Source of the DNA: Bosea sp. 685
GTDB lineage: Bacteria > Pseudomonadota > Alphaproteobacteria > Rhizobiales > Beijerinckiaceae
DNA: 64,000 nt
Direction: 5' to 3'
NCBI RefSeq assembly: GCF_031884435.1
Contig: NZ_CP134779.1
Location: 3,658,001 to 3,722,000 of the forward strand
Position 1 is the stretch's first letter. Every line of letters begins with the position of its first letter. A model generated the notes under the pieces. That model had not been told where the DNA came from and did not search any database. It was given only the letters and a program-made list of their open reading frames with translations. This document shows positions 34,232 through 43,501 of the stretch, in pieces. The position numbers and the translations under genes are program-made.

Positions 34232-35830
34232 CTACGCCGTCGCGCCCTCGCGCATCAGCTTGTAGGTGATCGAATCCACCAGCGCCTGGAACGAGGCGTC
34301 GATGATGTTGGCGCTGACGCCGACCGTGGTCCAGCGCGCGCCGGTCTCGTCGGCCGACTCGATCAGCACCCGGGTGACCGCGTCGGTGCCGCCCTGGAAG
34401 ACCCGGACCTTGTAATCGACGAGGCGCAGGCCCTCGATCAATGACTGATAGCGGCCGAGATCCTTGCGCAGCGCCAGGTCGAGCGCGTTGACCGGGCCGA
34501 GCGCGCTCTCGGCGACCGAGATCAGCACCTCCTCGCCGACCTTCACCTTCACGATCGCCTCGGAGAAGGTAACGAGCTCGCCCAGCGCATTGTGGCGGCG
34601 CTCGACATTGGCGGTGAAGCGCTCGATCTCGAAATAGGCCGGCAATTCGCCCATGATGCGCTTGGCGAGCAGGAAGAAGGAAGCGTCTGCGCCCTCGAAA
34701 GCATAGCCTTGGGCCTCCTTCTCCTTGACCTCGTCGAGCACGCGGCCGAGGCGCGGATCGTCGCGGCCGAGCGTCACGCCGATGCGCTCCAGCTCGGCGA
34801 CGAGGTTGGACTTCCCGCCCTGGTCCGAAATCAGGACCTTGCGCAGATTGCCGGTCGCCTCGGGCGGAACGTGCTCATAGGTGCGCGGGTCCTTCAGCAC
34901 GGCCGAGGCATGGATGCCGGCCTTGGTGGTGAAGGCGGAGGCTCCGACGAAGGGCGCGTGGCGGTTGGGCGCCCGGTTCAGCATCTCGTCGAGCGCGCGC
35001 GAGACATGGGTGAGCTCGCCGAGTTGCGCCGCGTCGACACCGATGGCGAAGCGCTCGCGATAGCGCTCCTTGAGCTTCAGCGCGCCGATCAGCGTCACCA
35101 GATTGGCATTGCCGCAACGCTCGCCGAGCCCGTTCAACGTGCCCTGGATCTGGCGCGCACCGGCCTCGACAGCGGCCAGCGAATTGGCCACCGCGCAGCC
35201 GCAATCATCATGGGCGTGGATGCCGAGATGGTCGCCGGGAATGGTTTTCGTCACCGCGGCGACGATTGCCCCGATCTCGTCGGGCAGCGTGCCGCCATTG
35301 GTGTCGCAGAGCACGACCCAGCGCGCCCCGGCCTCATAGGCCGCGCGGGCGCAGGCGAGCGCATATTCGGGATTGGCCTTGTAGCCGTCGAAGAAGTGCT
35401 CGCAATCGAGCATCACCTCGCGGCCGGCGGCCCTGGCGGCTTCGACGCTCTCACGAATACCGATGAGGTTGTCTTCGAGCGGGATCTCGAGCGCGACATG
35501 GACATGGTAGTCCCAGGCCTTGGCGACGAAGACGATCGCGTCGGCCTTGGCTTCCAGCAGCGCTGCGATGCCGGGATCATTGGCGGCCGAGCGGCCGGCG
35601 CGTTTGGTCATGCCGAAGGCGGCGAATTTGGCCTGCGTAGTCGGTTTCTGCGCGAAGAACGCCGTATCCAGCGGATTGGCGCCGGGATAACCACCCTCGA
35701 CATAGTCGATGCCGAGCTTGTCGAGCATGGCGGCGACGCTGCGCTTGTCGTCGAGCGAGAAATCGACGCCGGTCGTCTGCGCACCGTCGCGCAAAGTGGT
35801 GTCGAAGAGGTGGATGCGGGCAGCGCTCAT
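34232..35830 (-). CDS. cimA: (R)-citramalate synthase CimA
   Basis: A 532-residue enzyme with the LeuA-type barrel (FDTTLRDGAQTTGV at the N-terminus, the HDD/GIHAHDDCGCAVANS metal site, QGTLNGLGERCGNAN) and the C-terminal LeuA-dimer regulatory domain from about residue 400. CimA condenses acetyl-CoA and pyruvate to citramalate, a threonine-independent route to isoleucine; this protein has the longer form typical of the family. Its ATG overlaps the stop of the 40-codon gene upstream by four bases. Confidence 0.93.
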   Translation of the reverse strand: MSAARIHLFDTTLRDGAQTTGVDFSLDDKRSVAAMLDKLGIDYVEGGYPGANPLDTAFFAQKPTTQAKFAAFGMTKRAGRSAANDPGIAALLEAKADAIVFVAKAWDYHVHVALEIPLEDNLIGIRESVEAARAAGREVMLDCEHFFDGYKANPEYALACARAAYEAGARWVVLCDTNGGTLPDEIGAIVAAVTKTIPGDHLGIHAHDDCGCAVANSLAAVEAGARQIQGTLNGLGERCGNANLVTLIGALKLKERYRERFAIGVDAAQLGELTHVSRALDEMLNRAPNRHAPFVGASAFTTKAGIHASAVLKDPRTYEHVPPEATGNLRKVLISDQGGKSNLVAELERIGVTLGRDDPRLGRVLDEVKEKEAQGYAFEGADASFFLLAKRIMGELPAYFEIERFTANVERRHNALGELVTFSEAIVKVKVGEEVLISVAESALGPVNALDLALRKDLGRYQSLIEGLRLVDYKVRVFQGGTDAVTRVLIESADETGARWTTVGVSANIIDASFQALVDSITYKLMREGATA

Positions 35831-35949
35831 CGCCCCCGCCTCAGTTTGAAGCGCAGCACGCGCGGCATCACCATGGCGAGCATGACGAGCTTCATGGCAA
35901 CGGACAAAGCGCCGGCAGGGCGGATCTTCGGGGTGTCGGCGCGGTTCAT
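35827..35949 (-). CDS. 40-residue coupled small protein between cysS and cimA
   Basis: On the minus strand a 40-codon frame starts at 35949 inside the cysS stop (ATGA) and ends inside the cimA start (ATGA), so it is tied to both by 4-base overlaps. The product begins [11 protein letters not shown] and has a Met-rich hydrophobic stretch ([12 protein letters not shown]) and a strongly basic C-terminus ending LRRGR. It could be a membrane-associated peptide or a leader that carries ribosomes from cysS to cimA. I know of no named family. Confidence 0.65.
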   Translation of the reverse strand: MNRADTPKIRPAGALSVAMKLVMLAMVMPRVLRFKLRRGR

Positions 35950-37505
35950 CGTTTCACGTCCCATGTCGTCGTCGGCTCGCCGGTGGCGGGGTCCTTGCCG
36001 TCCTTGAGCTGGATGCCTTGCGCCAGAAGCGCATCGCGAATGCGGTCGGATTCGGCGAAATTCTTGGCGCGGCGGGCTTCGAGGCGAGCGGCGATCTGGG
36101 TTTCCTGCTCCTGAGTGAGACTTGCTTCGTCGCTGCGCAAATCAATACCCAGAAGAAGCAACGCCGAAACCGCACGTCGCTTGTTATTCAAAACCTGTTC
36201 TTCGGACAGAAAACCAGATTCGGGATCATCCCAAGCGAAGCCCGTATCCGGTTCGTCATCAGCCTCGGCCCAATGGCCCGCGTTCATCAGTTTGTGAATA
36301 CGCGCCACGGCCGCTGAAACGTTCAGATCGTCAGACAGTGCATCACTAATCTGACTGTCGATATCTGCAGCCTGCCCATCGTAGCTGGGGGCCAATTTTA
36401 GCCGATTCCGCCAACGCACTAGCGTCTTCTCCGCCTCCTCCAGCGCCTTCACCGTCCAGTCGATCGGCTGGCGGTAATGCGTCTTCAGCATGGCAAGGCG
36501 CAGCACTTCGCCCGGCCATTTTCGCCCGCCAAAGACCTCGGTCTCCAGCAATTCGTTGATGGTGACGAAGTTGCCGAGCGATTTCGACATCTTCTCGCCC
36601 TCGACCTGCAGGAAGCCGTTATGCATCCAGATATTGGCCATGCGCCCTGCCCCGTCGGCGCCGCCAAAGGCGCAGCAGGATTGGGCAATCTCGTTCTCAT
36701 GATGCGGGAAGACGAGATCGATGCCGCCGCCATGGATGTCGAAGACGTTCTTGGCCGGATCGTCGCAAGCCAAGCCGCCGCCGAAGGGCGACAGCAGTTT
36801 TGCCATCGACATCGCCGAGCATTCGATATGCCAGCCGGGACGGCCCGGCGTCTTGATCCCCGCCGGCGATGGCCAGCCGGGATCGACGCCCTCGCGGCTC
36901 GGCTTCCACAGCACGAAATCCATCGGGTCGCGCTTGTACGGGGCGACATCAACGCGCGCCCCGGCGATCATCTCGTCGAGCGGCCGGCGCGCCAGAGAGC
37001 CGTATTTCGGCGCAGCCTTGAGATGCTCGACGGCGGGCACATGGAACAGCACATGCTCTTCCGCGACATAGGCGACGCCGCGCGCGATCAGGCGCTCGAT
37101 GATCGCCTTCATCTCCTCGATATGGTCGGTGGCGCGCGGCTCCGCGTCGGGCGGCAGGTTGCCGAGCGCGCCGATATCGGCATGAAACTGCACTGTGGTG
37201 CCTTGCGTGACCTTCGCGATCGCCTGGTTCAGCGGCAGGCCGGGATAGTCGCGGGCGGCGCGCGCGTTGATCTTGTCGTCGACGTCGGTGAGGTTGCGGG
37301 CATAGGTGACGTGATCGGCGCCATAGAGATGCCGCAGCAGCCGGTAGAGCACGTCGAAGACGATGACCGGGCGGGCATTGCCGATATGGGCGTAGTCATA
37401 GACCGTCGGGCCGCAGACATAGATGCGCACATTATCGGGATCGATCGGAGCGAAATCCTCCTTCGTCCGCGTCAGCGTGTTGTAGAGCCTCAAGGTCGGC
37501 GACAT
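35946..37505 (-). CDS. cysS: Cysteinyl-tRNA synthetase
   Basis: A 519-residue class I synthetase with [17 protein letters not shown] (HIGH motif and zinc Cys), the zinc ligands CSAMS and HHENE, and the KMSKS loop [10 protein letters not shown]. Length is normal, but the anticodon-side segment (residues about 405-460) is more AT-rich and looks divergent. The start MSPTLRLYN at 37505 is chosen over a 15-codon extension. The stop overlaps the small gene that follows, so cysS, the small gene and cimA form one leftward unit. Confidence 0.95.
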   Translation of the reverse strand: MSPTLRLYNTLTRTKEDFAPIDPDNVRIYVCGPTVYDYAHIGNARPVIVFDVLYRLLRHLYGADHVTYARNLTDVDDKINARAARDYPGLPLNQAIAKVTQGTTVQFHADIGALGNLPPDAEPRATDHIEEMKAIIERLIARGVAYVAEEHVLFHVPAVEHLKAAPKYGSLARRPLDEMIAGARVDVAPYKRDPMDFVLWKPSREGVDPGWPSPAGIKTPGRPGWHIECSAMSMAKLLSPFGGGLACDDPAKNVFDIHGGGIDLVFPHHENEIAQSCCAFGGADGAGRMANIWMHNGFLQVEGEKMSKSLGNFVTINELLETEVFGGRKWPGEVLRLAMLKTHYRQPIDWTVKALEEAEKTLVRWRNRLKLAPSYDGQAADIDSQISDALSDDLNVSAAVARIHKLMNAGHWAEADDEPDTGFAWDDPESGFLSEEQVLNNKRRAVSALLLLGIDLRSDEASLTQEQETQIAARLEARRAKNFAESDRIRDALLAQGIQLKDGKDPATGEPTTTWDVKR

Positions 37506-37824
37506 CGGAGAGTGTCCTGGCGAAACGGCGGAAGGCATGGAGACGAGCATATCCTGGCCGCTGGCCGGGGCGCTGTCTGTCTTTCCGTTTCAGGACGAGG
37601 ACGTGAGCAGCCGGCCAGCGAAAGCTAGCGGCAAATAATGCAAATCGGGTTGGCGGCTCGCGTCATGAAAAACTGATTGCCTGCATGCGGGCTTTGCGTC
37701 AAGAGGGCGCCCCACTTGTTGCGCCGCACCATGGCTTGCGCGAGTTCATCCAAATTTAACCGGTTGGAACCATCCTCACGATTTGAGGGTTGAGCGCCCG
37801 ATCGGGTCACGAGGAATATCTGAA
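37506..37824. other. Intergenic region upstream of cysS
   Basis: A 319-base gap between divergent cysS and a small secreted-protein gene. It is less G+C-rich around 37640-37790 and presumably holds both promoters. I see no tRNA, T-box-like structure or gene. Confidence 0.5.
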
Positions 37825-38151
37825 ATGCGCCGCGCCATCGCTCTTGTCGGCCTCTTCGGAATCATCGGCGCGGGCCTGTCCCTGTCGATCCTGCCCTCGA
37901 CCAAGACTGTCGCGGCAGCCAGCGACCAGCGCACCTTCCTGATCCCAGCCAGCGACGGCTACGGCGTCGCCGACTGCATCTCGTCCAAATCCGAATGCGG
38001 CAAGATCGTCGCCAATGCCTGGTGCGAGGCCAAGGGCTTCAAGATGGCGACCAGCTTCGGCGTAGCCGATCGCGAGGATTTCACCGGCACGCTCGCCAAG
38101 GCGACCGTGACGGCCGAGCCCGAGCAGCCGCTGGTCATCGTCTGCGGCTGA
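37825..38151 (+). CDS. Secreted hypothetical protein
   Basis: A 108-residue protein starting MRRAIALVGL with a signal peptide (cleavage likely in TVAAASD) and a mature part with four cysteines (ADCISSKSECGKIV, AWCEAKGF, VIVCG). GAGGA lies nine bases upstream of the ATG. Such small periplasmic proteins are common in Hyphomicrobiales; function unknown. Its end overlaps the convergent gene by 17 bases. Confidence 0.7.
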   Translation: MRRAIALVGLFGIIGAGLSLSILPSTKTVAAASDQRTFLIPASDGYGVADCISSKSECGKIVANAWCEAKGFKMATSFGVADREDFTGTLAKATVTAEPEQPLVIVCG

Positions 38152-38800
38152 GGCTGCCTAGCCTGTTCTTCGCCCACCAATCGCACTGCCAATCCGTGTA
38201 ACCAAGCAGTTCCCCCTGCCGGCGCTCCGACGCTTCGCTCCACCCCGATTTTTTGGCGCTCTGCCACATCTCGATATAGGCATCGATGCGCCATTCCTGC
38301 CCCGGCAACGCGACATAGACAGATCGCATCCCTTCGACGCTCGCACCAATGGAAGCAGCCACCGGAGCCGAGAGCGGTTTATCGAGCACGCGCCTCACAA
38401 AGCGCCCATCCCTGACGAATGGATCAAAACGCGCAATCATCGTCGCGAACCAATCACACGGGTATGCGTCTTCGAACACGGCCAGTGGCTTGCGGCCCTC
38501 CAGCATGAGAGCCAGCTCGAATTCGGTGTGTATGAGGTAGGGCACATTCCGAAGCGCATGCCAGGGTCTCAGTTGGACCGGCCCGACATCGCCCGGAAAC
38601 TGAAATCCGGTCAGAGCCGACAGGCTCCGAAGATCGGTCGCATCGAGTTCATATATGCGGGCGAGTTCGTCGCCACCTTCTTCGCCCAACAAAGCGAACA
38701 GTGGCGCGATCGCGTCCAGCGAAAACTGGGCCTCCAACACCGGGCATCCGGTTGATGGGCTCAGCGCTTGAAGAATGAAGCGACGGCGACGCGGCGACAA
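38135..38800 (-). CDS. Hypothetical protein
   Basis: A soluble protein of up to 221 residues. The only upstream start is TTG at 38800; later Met codons would remove conserved-looking sequence. The text is evenly alpha/beta and Trp-rich near the end (TDWQCDWWAKNRL). It overlaps the convergent secreted-protein gene by 17 bases. No family recognised. Confidence 0.55.
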   Translation of the reverse strand: MSPRRRRFILQALSPSTGCPVLEAQFSLDAIAPLFALLGEEGGDELARIYELDATDLRSLSALTGFQFPGDVGPVQLRPWHALRNVPYLIHTEFELALMLEGRKPLAVFEDAYPCDWFATMIARFDPFVRDGRFVRRVLDKPLSAPVAASIGASVEGMRSVYVALPGQEWRIDAYIEMWQSAKKSGWSEASERRQGELLGYTDWQCDWWAKNRLGSLSRRR

Positions 38801-38810
38801 GGCTCGCCCC

Positions 38811-39329
38811 TCACTTCACCCAGTCCGCACATTTCGTAATCTCGCCGGTCCCGCCCCAGGGCATGATCGGCACGGTCGAGGTCGAATTCTGCGGGGAGCC
38901 CTCGATCAGCTTGTCGGTATAGACCATGTAGATCAATACGTTGCGCTTGGCGTCGCAGCCGCGCACGATCTGCATCTTCTTCCAGATCAGCGAGCGGCGC
39001 TCGCGGAAGACGACATCGCCCTGCTCGGACTTGTCCTTGAACTTGATCGGGCCGATCTGCCGGCAGGCGAGCGAGATGTCCGAGACCTGCTCGGCGACGC
39101 CGAACATGCCGGCGACGCCGCCCTTCTCGGGCACGGTATAGTGGCAGGCGACGCCCTCGACGACCGGATCATCGACGCCGTAGACCGCGAGCTTGTCGTC
39201 GGGCGTCAGCATCTTCCAGACGGTCGACTTGCGGAAGATCAGGTCTTCCTGCGCGGAGGCCGGAGCGGCCAGGCCTCCTGCGACAGCGAACGCGGCCAGG
39301 ACGGCGAAGACATGATGGCGGACCTGCAT
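38811..39329 (-). CDS. creA: CreA family protein
   Basis: The 172-residue product has a signal peptide (ending ASAQEDL) and the CreA core: FRKSTVWKMLTPDDKLAVYGVDDPVV, VACHYT, GVAEQVSDISLACRQIGPI and ERRSLIWKKMQIVRGCD. CreA is a conserved periplasmic protein of unknown biochemical role; the name comes from the E. coli creABCD region. No cre regulators are nearby. Confidence 0.9.
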   Translation of the reverse strand: MQVRHHVFAVLAAFAVAGGLAAPASAQEDLIFRKSTVWKMLTPDDKLAVYGVDDPVVEGVACHYTVPEKGGVAGMFGVAEQVSDISLACRQIGPIKFKDKSEQGDVVFRERRSLIWKKMQIVRGCDAKRNVLIYMVYTDKLIEGSPQNSTSTVPIMPWGGTGEITKCADWVK

Positions 39330-39419
39330 TCTCGTTCTCCCCAGCCGTTCCCAACCGGCATCAACCGCGATATGGGGCGGCGGGGCCGACAGCGCCAGCC
39401 CCTGAACCGAGACAGCTGC

Positions 39420-39995
39420 ATGCCGGCCACGCTTCCCGTCCTGGAAACCGAACGCCTGATCCTGCGTCCGCGAGCGACGGAGGACCTCGACCAGATCGCG
39501 TTGCTCAATGCGGACCCGCAGGTCATGCGTCACATCGCGCCGCTGGGCTCGCCGGCCATGAGCCGGGATGGCGTCGCGGCGCGAAGCTTCAGCCATGTCG
39601 CACTCGGGCTGGGGCATTGGAGCGTCTTCGCACGTGCCGACGAAGATGCTTTCCTGGGCTATGTCGGCCTGATCCCGGGCGCGGAAGACGGTGATGATCC
39701 GCAACTCAGCTACCGCTTCGGGACGCGACACTGGGGCAAGGGCTACGCCTTCGAGGCTTCGGCCAGGCTGGTTGACCATGGCATCGAGACGCTGGCCCTG
39801 CCCGCCGTCGCGATCCTGACCCATCCGCAGAACGAGGCCTCCTGCCGTCTCGCACACAAACTCGGCTTCACGCGCCTCGCCGCTGCATCGGCCGTGCTGA
39901 TTGGCGATCCGCCGGTGCCCGGCGCGAGTTTCCGCCTGTCCCGCGAAGATTGGCGGGAGCCGCTTCACGCCGCCAGCGGCTTGAACGCCAGATAA
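39420..39995 (+). CDS. GNAT-family N-acetyltransferase (RimJ/RimL-like)
   Basis: A 191-residue protein with LETERLILRPRATEDLD at the N-terminus, YRFGTRHWGKGYAFEAS (acetyl-CoA loop) and NEASCRLAHKLGF. These are typical of RimJ/RimL-type acetyltransferases that modify protein N-termini or small molecules. Overlaps the convergent membrane-protein gene by 31 bases. Confidence 0.9.
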   Translation: MPATLPVLETERLILRPRATEDLDQIALLNADPQVMRHIAPLGSPAMSRDGVAARSFSHVALGLGHWSVFARADEDAFLGYVGLIPGAEDGDDPQLSYRFGTRHWGKGYAFEASARLVDHGIETLALPAVAILTHPQNEASCRLAHKLGFTRLAAASAVLIGDPPVPGASFRLSREDWREPLHAASGLNAR

Positions 39996-40498
39996 GCCGC
40001 CACGAGCGCGCCGATGATGCCGAGCGAGAACAGCACCAGCTTCAATTGCGTGGTCCTGCTCGCGAAGGCGACATCGCCGGTCTCGAGCTTGGGATATTTG
40101 TCGAGCAGGCGCGCAATGCCAAAATTCTCGGCGACGTCGCAGAGCCCGCCGAGCAGCCAGCCGCCGCCGCACAGCGCCGCGACCCAGCAGGGCTGCCCGC
40201 GCATGCACAGCCCGGCCATGATGACCGCGCCAACGATTGTATAGACGAAGGCGACGGCGACGTCGGCCGGCAATACGCGGTTGCGGTATTTCGCGCGGCG
40301 CTCGTCGCCATAGGCGGCGAAGAGCTTCTCGACATCGGCCACGGTGAAGCCGTTCCAGTCGCTCTCGAGCAGGCGCGCCACGCCTTGCCGGCTCGCCCAG
40401 GCGCCGACCAGCCAATACAGCAGCATCACCAGCGCCGGCCCCCAGACGAAGAAGGCCAGCGGGATGGTGGTCGGGTAGAGCGGCACGGATTCGATCAT
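39965..40498 (-). CDS. Hypothetical membrane protein
   Basis: A 177-residue protein with an N-terminal hydrophobic helix, a charged segment (residues 40-75) and about three more helices (80-105, 110-125, 155-172). No known motif. It is convergent with the GNAT gene and overlaps its end by 31 bases; both ends seem real because each has a coherent product. Confidence 0.7.
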   Translation of the reverse strand: MIESVPLYPTTIPLAFFVWGPALVMLLYWLVGAWASRQGVARLLESDWNGFTVADVEKLFAAYGDERRAKYRNRVLPADVAVAFVYTIVGAVIMAGLCMRGQPCWVAALCGGGWLLGGLCDVAENFGIARLLDKYPKLETGDVAFASRTTQLKLVLFSLGIIGALVAAYLAFKPLAA

Positions 40499-40661
40499 GG
40501 CAGGCAGAACTCTCGCGGCAAGCGGGTTGCGAACGAAGCCTAGAACATCAAGCCGAAACCTGGAAACCGGTTTTCGGAGGCGGCCCCGATTTCATTTGGT
40601 TCTGAAGGCGCTTCGCGAGCCAAGCCCAGACAGGACGAAGCATCGCCATTGACCGATACGC

Positions 40662-40671
40662 GATACGTATC
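40662..40671. promoter_or_regulatory. Likely HigA operator (GATACGTATC)
   Basis: A perfect 10-bp palindrome 12 bases before the higB GTG, preceded by a partial copy CGATACGCGATA. Antitoxins of the HigA family bind such sites to repress their own operon. The AT-rich flank probably includes the -10 region. Confidence 0.55.
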
Positions 40672-40683
40672 ATAGACTGAAGC

Positions 40684-40965
40684 GTGATCCAGAGCTTCGC
40701 GAACCGCGAGACCGAACGCCTGTTCCGGGACGGCGTCAGCGCCGCGCAATGGCGCTCTATCGAGTCCGTCGCGCGGCGCAAGCTCGACATGCTCGACGCG
40801 GCAGTGGCGCTGGGCGATTTGCGCTCACCTCCGGGCAATCGCCTGGAGGCGCTGAAAGGCAACCGCCGCGGCCAGTGGAGCATCCGGATCAACGACCAAT
40901 GGCGCATCTGCTTCCGCTGGATCGCAGAGGGGCCGGCGGCGGTCGAGATCGTCGATTATCATTGA
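40684..40965 (+). CDS. higB: HigB-type toxin (RelE/ParE superfamily)
   Basis: A 93-residue protein with the RelE-fold core: NRETERLFRDG at the N-terminus, RLEALKGNRRGQWSIRIND and QWRICFRW. HigB cleaves mRNA on the ribosome and is held inactive by HigA. The start is GTG 40684. As usual for this pair, the toxin gene precedes the antitoxin gene, here by 10 bases. Confidence 0.92.
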   Translation: MIQSFANRETERLFRDGVSAAQWRSIESVARRKLDMLDAAVALGDLRSPPGNRLEALKGNRRGQWSIRINDQWRICFRWIAEGPAAVEIVDYH

Positions 40966-40975
40966 GGAGCTAGCG

Positions 40976-41257
40976 ATGCCACGCATCCGCACCCATCCCG
41001 GCGAGATCCTGCGTGAGGAATACCTCGCCCCGCTCGGCATGAGCGCAAGGCAATTGGCGAAGGCGCTCGGCGTTCCCGGCAACCGCGTCAGCGAGTTGCT
41101 GCGCGAGCGCCGGGACGTCTCGGCCGATACCGCGATCCGGCTGGGGCGCTATTTCCAGACCGATCCGCGCTTCTGGCTCAATCTTCAGGCCGCGCACGAC
41201 CTCTCCAAGGCCGAGACGCAGCAGGACTATTCAGCCGTCCAGCCGCACGCCGCCTGA
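40976..41257 (+). CDS. higA: HigA-type antitoxin
   Basis: A 93-residue XRE-type protein with HPGEILREEYLAPLGMSARQLAKALG and the recognition helix GNRVSELLRERRD, then the YFQTDPRFWLNLQ segment typical of HigA. It neutralises HigB and represses the pair. AGGAG precedes the ATG. Confidence 0.95.
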   Translation: MPRIRTHPGEILREEYLAPLGMSARQLAKALGVPGNRVSELLRERRDVSADTAIRLGRYFQTDPRFWLNLQAAHDLSKAETQQDYSAVQPHAA

Positions 41258-41294
41258 GGCGCATTTCCCTCGACCGGCGAGTTGGCCCAGCCCC

Positions 41295-42308
41295 TCATTC
41301 TGCGTGAGGCAGGATCTCCTGTTCGATCGCGCCGAAGATCGAGTGACCGGCTGAGGTCTTCATCTCGATGCGGATGCTGTCGCCGAAGCGCAGGAACGGC
41401 GTCGTCGGCGCGCCGTGCGCGATCGTCTCGACCATGCGCTGCTCGGCGATGCAGGCATAGCCGAGGCCGCCCTCCGCCAAAGGCTTGCCCGGGCCGCCCT
41501 CGGTGCCGCGGTTCGAGACCGTGCCCGAGCCGATGATTGTGCCGGCCGCGAGCGGGCGGGTGCGCGCCGCATGGGCGATCAGCGCGCCGAAATCGAAGGT
41601 CATGTCGATGCCGGCCTCAGGTCGGCCGAAGGGCTTGCCGTTGAGCTGCGTCAGCAGCGGCAGGTGCAGCTTGCCGCCGGCCCAGCTTGCGCCCAATTCG
41701 TCCGGCGTCACGGCGACCGGAGAAAAGGCGGTCGGCGGCTTTGACTGAACGAATCCAAAGCCTTTCGCCAATTCGTTCGCAACCTGATTCCGCAGGCTCA
41801 CGTCGTTTGCAAGCATGACCAGGCGGATGTAACCCAGCGCCTGGGCGGGCGAGACGCCCATCGGCACGTCGCCGGTGATGACCGCGATCTCGGCCTCGAA
41901 ATCGATGCCGTCGACCTCGCTGCGGGCGCGGACCGCCTGGCGCGGCCCGAGATTGGAATCGCTGCCGCCCTGATACATCAAGGGGTCGGTCCAGAAGCTC
42001 TCCGGCATCTCGGCGCCGCGCGCCTTCCGGACCAGTTCGACATGGTTCACATAAGCCGAGGCATCGAGCCACTGATAGGCACGCGGCAGCGGGGCCGCGC
42101 AATCATGCTCATGGAAGCGGAAGGACGGGACCGAGCCATGCTCCAGCGTCTCCGCCAGATCGGTGAGGCGCGGCGCGTAGCGATCCCAATCGTCGAGCGC
42201 GCCCTGCAGGGTCGGCACGACGGGGAAGGCATCGGTGGCCCGGGTGAGGTCTTTCGAGACTACGACGAGTCGGCCATCCCGGCCGTGCATAAGCGACGCG
42301 AGTTTCAT
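41295..42308 (-). CDS. Fumarylacetoacetate hydrolase family protein
   Basis: A 337-residue FAH-fold enzyme with the metal-binding acidic cluster (DFEAEIAVITGD), LMLANDVSLRNQ and GSGTVSNRGTEGG, typical of the longer FAH group near the true tyrosine-pathway fumarylacetoacetase. It cleaves a C-C bond of a beta-diketone acid, but the substrate cannot be fixed; homogentisate genes are not nearby. It is divergent from the TRAP binding protein with 63 bases between them. Confidence 0.9.
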   Translation of the reverse strand: MKLASLMHGRDGRLVVVSKDLTRATDAFPVVPTLQGALDDWDRYAPRLTDLAETLEHGSVPSFRFHEHDCAAPLPRAYQWLDASAYVNHVELVRKARGAEMPESFWTDPLMYQGGSDSNLGPRQAVRARSEVDGIDFEAEIAVITGDVPMGVSPAQALGYIRLVMLANDVSLRNQVANELAKGFGFVQSKPPTAFSPVAVTPDELGASWAGGKLHLPLLTQLNGKPFGRPEAGIDMTFDFGALIAHAARTRPLAAGTIIGSGTVSNRGTEGGPGKPLAEGGLGYACIAEQRMVETIAHGAPTTPFLRFGDSIRIEMKTSAGHSIFGAIEQEILPHAE

Positions 42309-42371
42309 GTCTTTTCATTCCTCCCCGGACGCGCCAGAAAGAGCGCAACAAGCTTTTTGGGAGGTGACCAT

Positions 42372-43457
42372 ATGAAACGTCGCGACTTTTTGAAAACAGG
42401 AGTTCTCGCCGCCGCCGCGACCCCGGTCGCGATGCCCGCGATCGCGCAGTCGGCTCCCGAGGTGAAATGGCGGTTGACGTCGAGTTTTCCGAAGTCGCTC
42501 GACACGATTTACGGCACCGCCCAGCAGTTCTCGAAATTCGTCAGCGACGCCACGGACGGCAAGTTCGAGATCCAGGTCTTTGCGCCCGGCGAGATCGTGC
42601 CCGGCCTGCAGGCGCTCGACGCGGTCTCCTCCGGCACGGTCGAATGCGCGCATTCGCCGACCTATTTCTACATCGGCAAGGATCCGACGCTGGGCTTAGG
42701 CACCGGCATTCCCTTCGGGCTGAACGCGCGCCAGCAGCATAGCTGGTGGTATTTCGGCGGCGGCGAGCAGGTCGTCAACGGCGTGCTCGACCGCTTCAAT
42801 GCCTATTCGATCCCCTGCGGCAATTCCGGCTGCCAGATGGGCGGTTTCTTCCGCAAGGAGCTGACCGGGCTCGATGACCTCAAGGGCCTGAAATTCCGCA
42901 TCGGCGGCATGGGCGGAGCGGTGCTGGCCAAGCTCGGCGTGGTTCCGACCCAGATCGCGCCCGGCGACGTCTATCCGGCGCTGGAGCGCGGCACGATCGA
43001 TGCGGCCGAGTTCGTCGGCCCCTATGACGATGAGAAGCTCGGCTTCATCCGGGTCGCGAAATATTATTACTACCCCGGCTGGTGGGAGGGCGGCGCGATG
43101 CTGCACCTGATCATCGGCAAGGAGGCCTGGGCCAAGCTGCCCAAGCATTATCAGGCGATCGTCCAGAACGCCTGCGAGGCGGCCAATAACTGGATGCTGG
43201 CGAAATACGACTTTGTGAACCCCGGCGGCCTGCGCCGTTTGGTGGCGCAAGGCGCGCAGCTGAAGGCGTTCCCGATGCCGGTGATGGAGGCAGCGCTCAA
43301 GGCCGCCGAGGAATACTACGCCGAGACCTCGGCCAAGAGCCCGGACTTCAAGAAGGGCTACGAGTCCCTGGTCGCCTTCCGCGGCGAGAATCTGCTCTGG
43401 TGGCAGGTGGCGGAGTTGTCCTACGATTCGTTCATGAACCGGCTGCGGGCGCGCTGA
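42372..43457 (+). CDS. dctP: TRAP transporter substrate-binding protein (DctP/TakP-like)
   Basis: A 361-residue periplasmic receptor with a Tat signal (MKRRDFLKTGVLAAAA, motif RRDFLK), and the DctP-type segments VFAPGEIVPGLQALDAV, the PFGLNARQQHSWWY loop and GLKFRIGGMGG. The Tat route and the sequence resemble TakP-like 2-oxo acid receptors. The matching small and large permeases (DctQ, DctM) are not nearby, so it is an orphan that must use permeases encoded elsewhere. It is divergent from the FAH gene, which may share its regulation. Confidence 0.9.
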   Translation: MKRRDFLKTGVLAAAATPVAMPAIAQSAPEVKWRLTSSFPKSLDTIYGTAQQFSKFVSDATDGKFEIQVFAPGEIVPGLQALDAVSSGTVECAHSPTYFYIGKDPTLGLGTGIPFGLNARQQHSWWYFGGGEQVVNGVLDRFNAYSIPCGNSGCQMGGFFRKELTGLDDLKGLKFRIGGMGGAVLAKLGVVPTQIAPGDVYPALERGTIDAAEFVGPYDDEKLGFIRVAKYYYYPGWWEGGAMLHLIIGKEAWAKLPKHYQAIVQNACEAANNWMLAKYDFVNPGGLRRLVAQGAQLKAFPMPVMEAALKAAEEYYAETSAKSPDFKKGYESLVAFRGENLLWWQVAELSYDSFMNRLRAR

Positions 43458-43501
43458 GGCACAGCGTCGACCTCCAGCGCGAGACCGTAGGGTGCACCGG
43501 G

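Noticed and set aside
34592..36007. 471-residue rightward frame opposite cimA
   Set aside because: Antisense shadow of cimA and of the small coupled gene.
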